Positions 1 to 6,425 of a DNA stretch of 41,477 nucleotides are shown one piece after another (the stretch's first letter is position 1; each line of letters opens with the position of its first letter). The notes beneath the pieces are model-generated. The model saw only the letters and a list, made by a program, of their open reading frames with translations, did no database searches and was not told where the DNA came from. The DNA comes from a virus: IMG/VR virus record IMGVR_UViG_3300028595_000025, positions 1 through 41,477 of that record; one strand, written 5' to 3'. The position numbers and the translations under genes were made by a program.

Positions 1-127
1 TATCTAAGTCAATCTCAGGCATCCGCGCCTTTTCCTCCGCATCCAACTGCTCGAGTTCCTCGTCTGCGTTTTCAACAAAGTCTGCGAATTCCTCGATAAG
101 TGTTTTGCGTGAAATACGCCCATCAAG
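1..127. repeat. Terminal redundancy, copy 1 (circular joint)
   Basis: Bases 1-127 are identical to 41351-41477. The repeat lies inside the portal gene and carries no feature of its own. The portal reading frame continues correctly when the ends are joined, so this is most simply the overlap left when a circular or circularly permuted molecule is assembled. The length, 127, is a common assembler k-mer, which supports an assembly origin over a true terminal repeat. Confidence 0.95.
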
Positions 128-1294
128 TTTCTCGAATATTTCCGCATTCTCCATATCGCGGCCCGGTTCGTTGCGGCTCATCACAATATCCACCGCATCC
201 GTTTCCTTATCCTGAATAGTAGAAATCTCGTTGATTAACTCGATCCGCTTCTCAAGCCCCTTCCTGAAATAGGCCTCTTTGGTAGCCGCCACAAACTCGA
301 AATCATAGAGCGCCTTAGAGATTGCAACACCGGATAGTTGGTCGCCTGTTTTTGACTCAAGGAAATTGGGGACGTGCGATTGCTTGTGTATCTCGTCTTT
401 AATCCATTCCGACATAAACTTGATATATTCGTGCGGAATTTCTTTAGTAAGGAAGTCAATCTGCGCATTCTCATCAAGCCCCATAAAGGCGCGAATATCC
501 CTTAGATTGTCCGCCTCCTCGGATGACATGGAATAGCCGCGCATCACAAGGTACGCAAAACAAAAGCGGCTAAATTCGTTCATCGAGTCTGTCATCAACA
601 CGTCATAGGCGTCTATCAAATCACGTACTGACTCAAAATCCCCTATCATTTCCTCGTTGTTTTGATAAACGACTATGGGCACTTGTTTGTAAAAGTGCGC
701 TTCCGCTCCGTCCAATTCATACGTCGATGCTGATTCTTTTTTAATCCAGTGCTCTATCTCGTCGGGATAATAAATATATACATGCTTATCGTCGCCTCTC
801 ATATAGTGGCGCATACAAGCTATCAATTCGGGCTCTATAGAATAATCCCATATCGGTATCATCTGTGCCGCCGGCGCCTTTGAAAACCTCGGGACCGCCT
901 CTTTGCTGTCTACATAGTGGATTTCAAAACCTATGCCCTGTACCGATGTCTGTTTACCCAACTGTGATGTTTCTATCGGCTCATGGTTGAATTTAAATAT
1001 ATCCTCGAGCACCGCCCCGTACTTTTCATTTTCGGTGGTGTAGGTGATAAGCCCAGGCTGATACATATAGCCAACTACGGTTTGAATTATTTTCCTGGCA
1101 TAGCTAATAGTTATGACACCGCTTTTAACGTCCCGGGCCTGTAGCCGATTTATGATATACTGATTGTTGCCCTTGTAATATTCTAAGTTGTCTTTATATC
1201 GTTTCTGGTTTTTTGCAACGTCCGCATTTTGCTCTAAAAGGTTTTCTATATCTTGTTTTGAAAGGCGTTTGTCGCCCAATTCCATTTGAATCAT
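1..1294 (-). CDS. Portal protein (SPP1 gp6-like), 3' end continues at 41350
   Basis: Forms the dodecameric portal through which DNA is packaged and ejected. Start ATG 1294-1292 overlaps the stop of the preceding 60-residue gene (ATGA). Translation begins MIQMELGDKRLSKQDIENLL and runs open to base 1; across the circular joint it ends at TGA 41324-41322, giving 440 residues, a usual size for SPP1-type portals. Typical features are a tyrosine-rich N-terminal region, the IISYAR-like early helix, a central GDQLSGVAISKALYDF segment (residues about 320-335) and an acidic C-terminal tail. It lies directly after terminase and overlaps the MuF-like gene by 23 nt. The family call rests on sequence character and gene order. 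The ends of this contig cut the gene, so it must be read circularly. Confidence 0.9.
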   Translation of the reverse strand, partial: MIQMELGDKRLSKQDIENLLEQNADVAKNQKRYKDNLEYYKGNNQYIINRLQARDVKSGVITISYARKIIQTVVGYMYQPGLITYTTENEKYGAVLEDIFKFNHEPIETSQLGKQTSVQGIGFEIHYVDSKEAVPRFSKAPAAQMIPIWDYSIEPELIACMRHYMRGDDKHVYIYYPDEIEHWIKKESASTYELDGAEAHFYKQVPIVVYQNNEEMIGDFESVRDLIDAYDVLMTDSMNEFSRFCFAYLVMRGYSMSSEEADNLRDIRAFMGLDENAQIDFLTKEIPHEYIKFMSEWIKDEIHKQSHVPNFLESKTGDQLSGVAISKALYDFEFVAATKEAYFRKGLEKRIELINEISTIQDKETDAVDIVMSRNEPGRDMENAEIFEKLDGRISRKTLIEEFADFVENADEELEQLDAEEKARMPEIDLD

Positions 1295-1473
1295 GGTCTA
1301 ATTCTATGTCCTACACCATCGGGGTATCGCGCCGCCCGGTGTTTGTTTTTATTGAACGTGTTGACAAGCGCCCTATCGTGTTCTTCAAATGCCCTCATAT
1401 ACTCGGCCTGTTTTAGCGCTTCCAATTCCTCTGAGGTTTTCCCCTTGAAAAGATCATCTATATTATCGTTCAT
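1291..1473 (-). CDS. Small acidic helical protein between terminase and portal
   Basis: A 60-residue protein starting MNDNIDDLFKGKTSEELEAL. The start overlaps the TerL stop (ATGA at 1473) and its own stop overlaps the portal start (ATGA at 1294), so it is translationally coupled on both sides, the main reason to believe it. It is predicted helical and charged with a basic C-terminus (KNKHRAARYP). No membrane segment or motif is seen and its function is unknown. Small proteins in this position are common in siphovirus packaging modules. Confidence 0.75.
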   Translation of the reverse strand: MNDNIDDLFKGKTSEELEALKQAEYMRAFEEHDRALVNTFNKNKHRAARYPDGVGHRIRP

Positions 1474-2669
1474 ATTTCTGTATACCCCACTGATCCCGGA
1501 TTATGGTCTAATTCCATAACAAGGTAACGCAGCGCGTCCATGGCGTGGTCATTATCCTTAATAGGTTCCTCTTTTTCGTTGACGCCCTCTTTAACCTCAG
1601 CCCAACGATAAAGCCCAAACTCCCGGATAAGGTTTTTGCACCTACTACTGATAAACAATCGGGGGTATCCGTCCGGCTGTACAACAAGCCGCTCAGACAC
1701 GCGCTGTATGCCCAAGGTGACGTCTTTCTTAGCTGCTTTGGTGTTTATACCATGTTCCCGTAATTCGGCCCGCTCCTGGGCGTCGTGATCGGCCACAGCC
1801 AACGATTCGTTACCATATCGTTTCACGTGCTCTTGATGGTATCCGATCAGCCTTTTAGCTTCATAGTGTTCATCGTAGATGTAAAGGCGCCCATCATGGT
1901 CTACCGCACCAAATAGACAAACAAAAGGATTAGTATAACCAAAGTCAATTGACCTATAGCGTGACCAAGCGCTCGGGATGGGGCGATCTTTGTAGATATG
2001 TACTGAATAATTGAATCCAGGATATACTATTCCCTCTGCCAGTACCCACTTGCCTAAAATGTAGCGGTCATAAAAGACCCCCGTATAGGTACTGGATACC
2101 TCGTCTATATACTCCTGTGTATTGACCGGATTGTCCGAAAGTATAAAATGCCAGTGTCCGGAGTTTAACTGGTCATTATCTATAAAATCAGTTTTGACAT
2201 AGTGCGTCGGTACGTCCGGGTTGCAAGTCCAGAACTTAGGCCAGACCTGGCCATCGCCGCGGCAACGTGATATTGCCATCAAAACAAAATTGCGCGGGTG
2301 CTGTGTTACCTCGTCGGCCAACCACCCGTAGACGGTTTTGCCCTGAACACGGCCCCATGACCGCTCGTTATGAGCATCGGCACAAGCTATCTCTATGCCC
2401 TTGCTCAAAACCTGTATCCGCAGCGGTTGCCGGCGCACCTTTATGTCACCAGGATTAATCTTTTGTAAATCCCGGATCACATTGTCATAGAGCGATTCAT
2501 GGGTTTTGCCACTCATTAGCAGCAAAGCCCCATCGGGGCAATCATAAATGTGCTTATACCACCTAAGTATCTGAGCGTAGGTCTTGCCGCTCGATACCGC
2601 CCCGGCTGCTATGTTAAAAGAATGCTTAGACTCTTTTAGGTATTCAATCTGCCTCTGGCTGAGGCCCAT
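1470..2669 (-). CDS. terL: Terminase large subunit (PBSX/phage_term_2 type)
   Basis: ATP-driven DNA packaging motor and headful or site-specific nuclease, 399 residues. The N-terminal ATPase has a Walker A variant GAVSSGKT (about residues 22-29) and a Walker B region ending GWLADE (about 114-119), followed by the coupling region TCNPD. The C-terminal RNase H-like nuclease shows acidic positions in SIDFGYTNPF (about 240), VADHD (about 292) and DNDHAMDALRYLV (about 373-385). Length fits the family. The start lies 26 nt inside the small-subunit gene. Which packaging mode it uses cannot be read from the sequence, but the circularly closed contig is compatible with headful packaging. Confidence 0.93.
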   Translation of the reverse strand: MGLSQRQIEYLKESKHSFNIAAGAVSSGKTYAQILRWYKHIYDCPDGALLLMSGKTHESLYDNVIRDLQKINPGDIKVRRQPLRIQVLSKGIEIACADAHNERSWGRVQGKTVYGWLADEVTQHPRNFVLMAISRCRGDGQVWPKFWTCNPDVPTHYVKTDFIDNDQLNSGHWHFILSDNPVNTQEYIDEVSSTYTGVFYDRYILGKWVLAEGIVYPGFNYSVHIYKDRPIPSAWSRYRSIDFGYTNPFVCLFGAVDHDGRLYIYDEHYEAKRLIGYHQEHVKRYGNESLAVADHDAQERAELREHGINTKAAKKDVTLGIQRVSERLVVQPDGYPRLFISSRCKNLIREFGLYRWAEVKEGVNEKEEPIKDNDHAMDALRYLVMELDHNPGSVGYTEI

Positions 2670-2976
2670 CTATCAATTCTCTAAGCATATCATAAACGGG
2701 GTTATCCTCTTGAAAGATAGTATGGTCAATCGCCTGTTTAGCTTTTCCGTCAAATCTATCAATTAAGTCCCGTATTGCTGGGCCGTCGTTATTTTCAAGC
2801 GCATTAATTATGTAGGCATGCACTAATTTTTCGGCATATGTTTTTTCATCCCCTTCGGGGGTTTCCTCAAGCTTGTCCCGAATAATAGATACAATACTAA
2901 ATTTAGGACGACCATTCGGATTGCCTGTATGACCCGGCAACCATCGGCCCTGTTCATCCCTTCCGTCTAAGCTCAT
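2644..2976 (-). CDS. terS: Probable terminase small subunit (DUF5681-like N-terminus)
   Basis: A 110-residue protein beginning MSLDGRDEQGRWLPGHTGNP. The GRWLPGHTGNPNGRP motif is the signature of the DUF5681 group, often encoded next to phage terminase genes. The rest is charged and helical (residues 30-110), consistent with an oligomerising DNA-recognition subunit. It directly precedes and overlaps terL, which is the strongest argument for its role in recognising the packaging site. No good Shine-Dalgarno is seen; its start sits inside the preceding 52-residue gene, so translation is probably coupled. Confidence 0.75.
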   Translation of the reverse strand: MSLDGRDEQGRWLPGHTGNPNGRPKFSIVSIIRDKLEETPEGDEKTYAEKLVHAYIINALENNDGPAIRDLIDRFDGKAKQAIDHTIFQEDNPVYDMLRELIDGPQPEAD

Positions 2977-3112
2977 ATTGGTTGTCTACACTGTTCTTTA
3001 TTACCTTGCCCATCATTTCCGCATAGTTATAGGGGAATGTATGAACAAGGGTCCATTGCCCATCTATTTTGACAAGCTTAGGCTGCATTATGTAAAGTGT
3101 AAAAGGGTCCAT
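2954..3112 (-). CDS. Small protein at head of late operon
   Basis: A 52-residue reading frame starting MDPFTLYIMQPKLVKIDGQW at ATG 3112 and ending at TGA 2956-2954, overlapping the terS start by 23 nt. It is the first gene downstream of the candidate late promoter (3164-3192). Composition is protein-like (aromatic and hydrophobic residues spaced normally, basic end RRKG) and coupling to terS supports translation. The Shine-Dalgarno is weak. No known family is recognised; a role in packaging is only suggested by position. Confidence 0.6.
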   Translation of the reverse strand: MDPFTLYIMQPKLVKIDGQWTLVHTFPYNYAEMMGKVIKNSVDNQYELRRKG

Positions 3113-3114
3113 TA

Positions 3115-3134
3115 TTTACCGCTATATCGGGAAA
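3115..3134. promoter_or_regulatory. Operator-like dyad 2 (TTTACCG-N6-CGGGAAA)
   Basis: Near-palindromic site TTTACCG CTATAT CGGGAAA just upstream of the 52-residue gene. A related dyad lies at 3186-3204 with the same half-site and 6-nt spacer. The pair brackets a TATAAT box, so they look like binding sites for a dimeric regulator of the late promoter. Confidence 0.5.
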
Positions 3135-3163
3135 ATACTACCAAAACAGGATGTTTCGATCCA

Positions 3164-3192
3164 ATTATATCAAATTTCCGCTGGGTTTACCG
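3164..3192 (-). promoter_or_regulatory. Candidate late promoter
   Basis: On the minus strand a perfect -10 TATAAT (3169-3164) has an extended TGn element. Seventeen bases upstream the -35 position holds CGGTAA instead of TTGACA, and this hexamer is half of the dyad at 3186-3204. That is the pattern of an activator-dependent or alternative-sigma promoter. Transcription would begin near 3157 and read the 52-residue gene, terS, terL and the structural genes. Confidence 0.55.
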
Positions 3193-3204
3193 CTATCACG
3201 GAAA
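3186..3204. promoter_or_regulatory. Operator-like dyad 1 (TTTACCG-N6-CGGAAA)
   Basis: Dyad TTTACCG CTATCA CGGAAA sharing TTTACCGCTAT with the site at 3115-3134, about 71 bp away. It occupies the -35 region of the candidate late promoter, which suggests an activator site, or a repressor site if the two dyads cooperate. Confidence 0.5.
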
Positions 3205-3239
3205 TAAAAAGGCCCCCGGGCTGCAGTTCCCGTAGGGCC
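3204..3239 (-). terminator. Rho-independent terminator upstream of late promoter
   Basis: Minus-strand hairpin with outer stem GGCCC/GGGCC (3239-3235 with 3215-3211) and inner CGGG/CCCG, followed directly by TTTTTATTT. It isolates the late promoter from upstream transcription. Confidence 0.8.
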
Positions 3240-3260
3240 ACACTAAAGGTTTTAACTTTC

Positions 3261-3311
3261 AAAAAGGGAGTCCCGCCCCGGTGCATAGCCGGACTAATCA
3301 ACGGGACTCCC
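3261..3311 (-). terminator. Strong terminator closing the structured RNA
   Basis: A perfect 10-bp stem, GGGAGTCCCG pairing with CGGGACTCCC (3311-3302 with 3275-3266), followed by TTTTT on the minus strand. The 26-nt loop is unusually long and GC-rich. Its 5' arm is also complementary to 3404-3411 upstream, so it could be held open by an alternative fold. Confidence 0.8.
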
Positions 3312-3442
3312 TACCGTACGGCCGCTGTCACCGTGCCCGGTGCAGCATCTAACTATAGGCCGGGGTTTCTGTGCGCCAGCATTAGGCACCCTTATCCGGC
3401 CGGGGGAATCCTACTAACCGTACTTGACAGCTTTCAGATTCA
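3261..3442 (-). ncRNA. Putative structured RNA of about 180 nt
   Basis: A promoter-like sequence (3449-3477) lies upstream and a strong terminator ends the segment, with no convincing reading frame between. Minus-strand complementarities: 3431-3425 with 3330-3324 (GCTGTCA/TGACAGC, 7 bp), 3423-3418 with 3321-3316 (GTACGG/CCGTAC, 6 bp), a GGCCGG/CCGGCC stem around 3399-3358, a small CACCG-GGCA-CGGTG hairpin, and GGATTCCC (3411-3404) with the terminator arm GGGAGTCC. The first two helices cross each other, so they form a pseudoknot or are alternatives. I do not recognise a known riboswitch or phage RNA. Function is unknown; it lies between early and packaging genes. Confidence 0.5.
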
Positions 3443-3448
3443 GTTACA

Positions 3449-3477
3449 AATCTAACATATCCCCTGCCCCTTGTCAA
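3449..3477 (-). promoter_or_regulatory. Sigma70-like promoter for the structured RNA
   Basis: On the minus strand TTGACA (3477-3472), 17-nt spacer, TAGATT (3454-3449) preceded by TG-T (extended -10). It starts immediately after a terminator hairpin and points into the structured RNA, not into a gene. Confidence 0.6.
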
Positions 3478-3478
3478 A

Positions 3479-3506
3479 TAAAGCGGCCCTATTATGGCGG
3501 GGCCGC
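3479..3506 (-). terminator. Second terminator of the methyltransferase operon
   Basis: Perfect 7-bp stem GCGGCCC/GGGCCGC (3506-3500 with 3489-3483), 10-nt loop, then TTTATTT on the minus strand. It abuts the next promoter (TTGACA at 3477). Confidence 0.65.
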
Positions 3507-3512
3507 GTCGCC

Positions 3513-3536
3513 GAAAAAAGAACCGCCGAACAGCGG
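3513..3536 (-). terminator. First terminator of the methyltransferase operon
   Basis: Short stem CCGC-N6-GCGG (3536-3533 with 3526-3523) followed by TTCTTTTTT on the minus strand. With the hairpin at 3483-3506 it makes a tandem terminator after the sigma-like gene. Confidence 0.55.
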
Positions 3537-3610
3537 CCCTTAGAAGGGGGAAGGGAGGAAACTAATCGTTCGTGCTGTAAGTGCACCTAACTTTTGGTAT
3601 ATATAAAAAG

Positions 3611-3630
3611 CACTATACCTCTCACTATAC
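3611..3630. repeat. Direct repeat CACTATAC-N4-CACTATAC
   Basis: Two exact 8-bp copies (3611-3618, 3623-3630) at 12-bp spacing, just beyond the 3' end of the sigma-like gene. It may be an operator or an alternative promoter element; nothing in the sequence decides which. The rest of 3537-3647 holds no gene that I can support. Confidence 0.4.
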
Positions 3631-3647
3631 TATAACGTATGTTTAGG

Positions 3648-3956
3648 TCACTTTTTCGACACAATTTTTTTTAGTGTTCTTTCAACGCGCTTATAGGATG
3701 CTGTGCGGGTATAATACTTTTTTTTTGTTCGCCAATATCGTTTTTCGCGGTCCATGCAGTTGCGCATAGCCCGCACACCCTCGGCCAAGTAAAACTCATC
3801 GGTCTTACCCGATTCAGCCTCAACGATCCGCATCCATGCCTCTTGTAGTAAATCCTCGCACAACTCGGGGCACCGGCTCATGGCCTTGCACACATCAACC
3901 AGGTGTTGGCGTAGGGGGATGTTGTTATGTATTTGTATAAATTCTTCGGCGTTCAT
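3648..3956 (-). CDS. Sigma-70 region-2-like small protein
   Basis: A 102-residue basic protein. Residues about 30-48 (CPELCEDLLQEAWMRIVEAE) follow the pattern of sigma region 2.1-2.2 (DxxDLxQExxxRv). The following part, with aromatic and basic residues (MDREKRYWRTKKKYYTR), could fit regions 2.3-2.4, which bind the -10 element. There is no region 4, so it is either a truncated ECF-like factor or a regulator that borrows the fold. Start ATG 3956 overlaps the methyltransferase stop (ATGA). Encoded just before the late control region, it is a good candidate for the late-gene switch; that is inference from fold resemblance and position. Confidence 0.5.
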   Translation of the reverse strand: MNAEEFIQIHNNIPLRQHLVDVCKAMSRCPELCEDLLQEAWMRIVEAESGKTDEFYLAEGVRAMRNCMDREKRYWRTKKKYYTRTASYKRVERTLKKIVSKK

Positions 3957-5092
3957 TTGAATAGCGCCATTTTGTTAATTCGCTTATTAGCTATATCTAT
4001 GTATTCTTGATTCAATTCTATTCCTAAATATCTGCGGTTCAGCTTTAACGACACCAAGGCGGTTGTGCCTGAGCCCATGAACGGGTCAAGCACAAGGCCG
4101 GGGGTGGTGTCGGCGTCACAGTCACAGGATGGTTGCCAGCCGATGGTAATTTTTATCGATGCTTCACCAGCACGATTCACGGCTGTTGGCCCATGATCAG
4201 TATGCCCCATAGCCAAGGCTCTTCGCGCTCCAGGTTGTCGTGTCCCATTATTTCTACTTTCCACCACCCGCACCCACGGTTTGCCGCACTCTGAGCAGTA
4301 GCCTTTCTCTGATGTACCCGCCCGGATGCACGGCTCTATCAGCTTTTCGGGGAAGGTTGCAAAGTGCGCCTCGGGGAACGGCTGTGTAGCCACAGTCCAG
4401 ACAGTGCGCTTGTTGCGGCCATTCATAGAGTCATCTTTTGACCATTTACCGAGAGTACCGGTTTGATTCTGGCCTAAGATTTCTTGCTTTTTCCCCGGAT
4501 TTATATTGGGGCTCCCATGACTATTATCACTTCCCGGCTCCCGCACCGCATCGGCATCGTAAAAATATTTCGGCTGCTTGCTCATCAGGAAAATGTATTC
4601 ATGCGCCTTTGTCGGCCGGTCGGTTACGCTTTCGGGCATGGGGTTGGGTTTTGCCCATATGATGTCAGAACGGAGATACCAGCCGTCAGCCTGTAGTGCG
4701 AATGCAAGCCGCCACGGTTGGCCGATTAGGTCTTTGGGTTTTAGGCCGTCAATTATTTTTGTTTTTCCCGTTCGTTTTTCTTGCTTTTTATCACCCGCCC
4801 CATGCCCCCAACGTTCATTAAATCCCTTATTAGTTTGCGGGCCGCTGCCATTATACCCATCCCCCATATTCAGCCACAGCGTACCCTCGGGTTTCAGCAC
4901 CCGGCGCACCTCCCGGAACACGGCTGTCATTTTGTCGATGTATTCATCCAGGGTAGGCTCAAGGCCGAACTGTCCGTCTATGCCGTAATCTCTCAAACCC
5001 CAATACGGCGGCGATGTCACAACACAATCAATCAGGCCATCGGGTAGCGTTTTCAAAACCTTTAGCACATCGCCCTGGATTATCTTATTCAC
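3953..5092 (-). CDS. DNA N4-cytosine/N6-adenine methyltransferase (beta class)
   Basis: Methylates phage DNA from S-adenosylmethionine, probably against host restriction. Catalytic motif IV TSPPYWGLRDYG lies near the N-terminus and the SAM-binding motif DPFMGSGTTAL near the C-terminus, the beta-class order (PF01555 type). SPPY is more usual for N4-cytosine enzymes, but the base cannot be settled. A Cys-rich insert (CSECGKPW, then CDCD) suggests a zinc knuckle. I choose GTG 5092: it overlaps the previous stop (GTGA) and gives VNKIIQGDVLKVLKTLPDG, the normal N-terminus. An ATG at 5107 would add five residues inside the previous gene. Length 379. No cognate restriction enzyme is present. Confidence 0.9.
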   Translation of the reverse strand: MNKIIQGDVLKVLKTLPDGLIDCVVTSPPYWGLRDYGIDGQFGLEPTLDEYIDKMTAVFREVRRVLKPEGTLWLNMGDGYNGSGPQTNKGFNERWGHGAGDKKQEKRTGKTKIIDGLKPKDLIGQPWRLAFALQADGWYLRSDIIWAKPNPMPESVTDRPTKAHEYIFLMSKQPKYFYDADAVREPGSDNSHGSPNINPGKKQEILGQNQTGTLGKWSKDDSMNGRNKRTVWTVATQPFPEAHFATFPEKLIEPCIRAGTSEKGYCSECGKPWVRVVESRNNGTRQPGARRALAMGHTDHGPTAVNRAGEASIKITIGWQPSCDCDADTTPGLVLDPFMGSGTTALVSLKLNRRYLGIELNQEYIDIANKRINKMALFK

Positions 5093-5265
5093 TTGGCATA
5101 TTCCCATCTATCCATATCATCGGCTATCCATTCATTTCCGTGATATTGCCAGTATAACACGCCGTTCTTGTTTCGCAGCCTTGCGCCGGCCAAAGTAATG
5201 CGTAGTCGTTTCAGCTTTACAACGCATAGTCTGCGGCCGTCTGGTTTAGCGTCTTTTAGTTTCAT
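5089..5265 (-). CDS. Small basic protein coupled to the methyltransferase
   Basis: A 58-residue frame from ATG 5265 to TGA 5091-5089 starting MKLKDAKPDGRRLCVVKLKR and ending MDRWEYAK. The start follows the preceding TAA directly and the stop overlaps the methyltransferase GTG, so translation is coupled on both sides. It has a basic N-terminal half and an aromatic C-terminal half (WQYHGNEWIADD). No known family is recognised. Confidence 0.65.
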   Translation of the reverse strand: MKLKDAKPDGRRLCVVKLKRLRITLAGARLRNKNGVLYWQYHGNEWIADDMDRWEYAK

Positions 5266-5352
5266 TTAGCCGACACTATCCAAAAACACCCAATAAATCA
5301 CTTTATCAAGTTCTGTAGTTTTAAACCTATAGCCGCACCTTGGACACTTCAT
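5266..5352 (-). CDS. 28-residue single zinc-knuckle peptide
   Basis: ATG 5352 to TAA 5268-5266. The peptide begins MKCPRCGYRFKTTELD; CPRCG is half of a zinc ribbon, so it would need to dimerise or share metal with a partner. It starts one base after the upstream stop and ends one base before the next ATG. The tight packing favours a real gene despite its size. Confidence 0.5.
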   Translation of the reverse strand: MKCPRCGYRFKTTELDKVIYWVFLDSVG

Positions 5353-5353
5353 A

Positions 5354-5464
5354 TCAGCATGGTCCCGAAAGGGCCAAAACCAAACAAATCACAAAACTCA
5401 CCACCAACAAAACTGCTAACATAGTCAAAATAACCATGCCCCATATTTCTATTTTATCCACCAT
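5354..5464 (-). CDS. 36-residue single-span membrane protein
   Basis: ATG 5464 has a strong Shine-Dalgarno (AGAAGGAGCGTGA) and ends at TGA 5356-5354. It starts MVDKIEIWGMVILTM and continues as one hydrophobic helix of about 23 residues, ending ALSGPC. It is the first gene after pentamer array 1 and heads the small set leading to the methyltransferase. Possible roles include an inner-membrane effector or a small holin-like factor; nothing specific is shown. Confidence 0.6.
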   Translation of the reverse strand: MVDKIEIWGMVILTMLAVLLVVSFVICLVLALSGPC

Positions 5465-5490
5465 TCACGCTCCTTCTGAATATCAGGGGT

Positions 5491-5555
5491 TGCCTTGCCT
5501 TGCCTTGCCCAGCCCAGCCTCGCCGCGCCACGCACTGCCGTGCCACGCCGGGCCA
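5491..5555 (-). repeat. Pentamer array 1: 13 x NGGCN
   Basis: Sixty-five bases in exact 5-nt register. On the transcribed strand the units read tggcc, cggcg, tggca, cggca and so on, ending with three aggca units. Twelve of 13 have GGC at positions 2-4; the fifth, gtgcg, departs. The array begins directly after the TAG of the phosphoesterase gene (5558-5556) and ends about 26 nt before the next start codon. Arrays of the same length and register lie at 6361-6425 and 7079-7143. Confidence 0.9.
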
Positions 5556-6338
5556 CTAACATTCAATCAATTTTTCTTTTGTATATTCCATATCGTGGAG
5601 GTCGTATCGCCATGCATATTCACCATCTTCACAATCAAAAGACAGGATACCTATATCAATTGTTCCCGTCATTAGCCGCGCCCCAAACTTTGTACCCGGT
5701 CCCTGCAATGCGGGGGTTGTAATAATAAGGCTCGTGGCATCCCCCGAATAGGTAAAATAGTGCACATGGGACCGGATGACAACATCGGCCATTGGTTGTA
5801 ATTTGCGAATTGACCATAGAATGTTCCAAAGTCTATCACGCGCTGGTCCGGTGTTGCGGCCATGGGGGATTATTGACGAGCTGACTTTGTGTTTGCAATC
5901 AAACGTCACTCCACCAACATTGAGGAAAGGATGGTCATGCACTTCCCCGCCAACCTCGCGGGCAAGCGTTTTTTCCCAATCAGTATCGCGGCCAGTATGA
6001 TAGGCTGTACCATAGGACAATACAATTTTTTTAGCCCTTGCCTCAGTAATACACTTAGCCGCTATCACAACCTGGTCGTCTGGATCGGAAAGAATTAACT
6101 CTGTCCCACCTGACTTGTCACCCTTCCCGTCTACAGCATCACCGTTCACCAAAAGCACATCTATAGGTTGAAGGCTTTCGATTGTTTCTTTGTACCAGTT
6201 CCACATTTTACGCCTTAGTACGGAACACTTTAGCTGTTCATCCAGTGCGGAATCCTGGCAATCAATTTCCGCATCATCGGGGGTAAGCCCCGTTCTGTGT
6301 CCACAGTGTAAATCAGATATTACAACTAATCGTTTCAC
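5556..6338 (-). CDS. Calcineurin-like metallophosphoesterase
   Basis: A 260-residue two-metal phosphoesterase. Motifs in order: SDLHCGH (D-x-H, residues 8-14), GDAVDG (about 66-71), YGTAYHTG where GNHD is usual (the histidine is kept), CKHK (about 150), and SHVHYF near residue 190 (the final H-x-H). Start codon is GTG 6338-6336 with AAGGGG six bases upstream. Substrate is unknown; phage members act on nucleotides, nucleic acids or phosphoproteins. It is a single-gene cassette lying between pentamer arrays 2 and 1. Confidence 0.85.
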   Translation of the reverse strand: MKRLVVISDLHCGHRTGLTPDDAEIDCQDSALDEQLKCSVLRRKMWNWYKETIESLQPIDVLLVNGDAVDGKGDKSGGTELILSDPDDQVVIAAKCITEARAKKIVLSYGTAYHTGRDTDWEKTLAREVGGEVHDHPFLNVGGVTFDCKHKVSSSIIPHGRNTGPARDRLWNILWSIRKLQPMADVVIRSHVHYFTYSGDATSLIITTPALQGPGTKFGARLMTGTIDIGILSFDCEDGEYAWRYDLHDMEYTKEKLIEC

Positions 6339-6360
6339 ATTTATCCCCTTCTAAATTGAT

Positions 6361-6425
6361 AGCCTTGCATTGCCTTGCCTCGCCCGTCCTTGCCGCGCAT
6401 TGCCAGGCCTCGCCATGCCGAGCCC
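6361..6425 (-). repeat. Pentamer array 2: 13 x NGGCN
   Basis: Sixty-five bases in 5-nt register; transcribed-strand units start gggct, cggca, tggcg, aggcc and end aggca, aggca, atgca, aggct. Three units (atgcg, aggac, atgca) depart from GGC by one base. It is flush with the TAG stop (6428-6426) of the upstream 187-residue gene; a 22-nt AT-rich spacer with a Shine-Dalgarno separates it from the phosphoesterase start. Confidence 0.9.

Noticed and set aside
2978-3235. Plus-strand 85-codon frame in the control region
   Set aside because: It crosses a terminator, the late promoter and the 52-residue gene, and no plus-strand genes exist elsewhere.
3620-3636. CTCACTATA resembling the core of a T7-type promoter
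   Set aside because: It is on the plus strand, is part of the CACTATAC direct repeat, and no single-subunit RNA polymerase gene is present.
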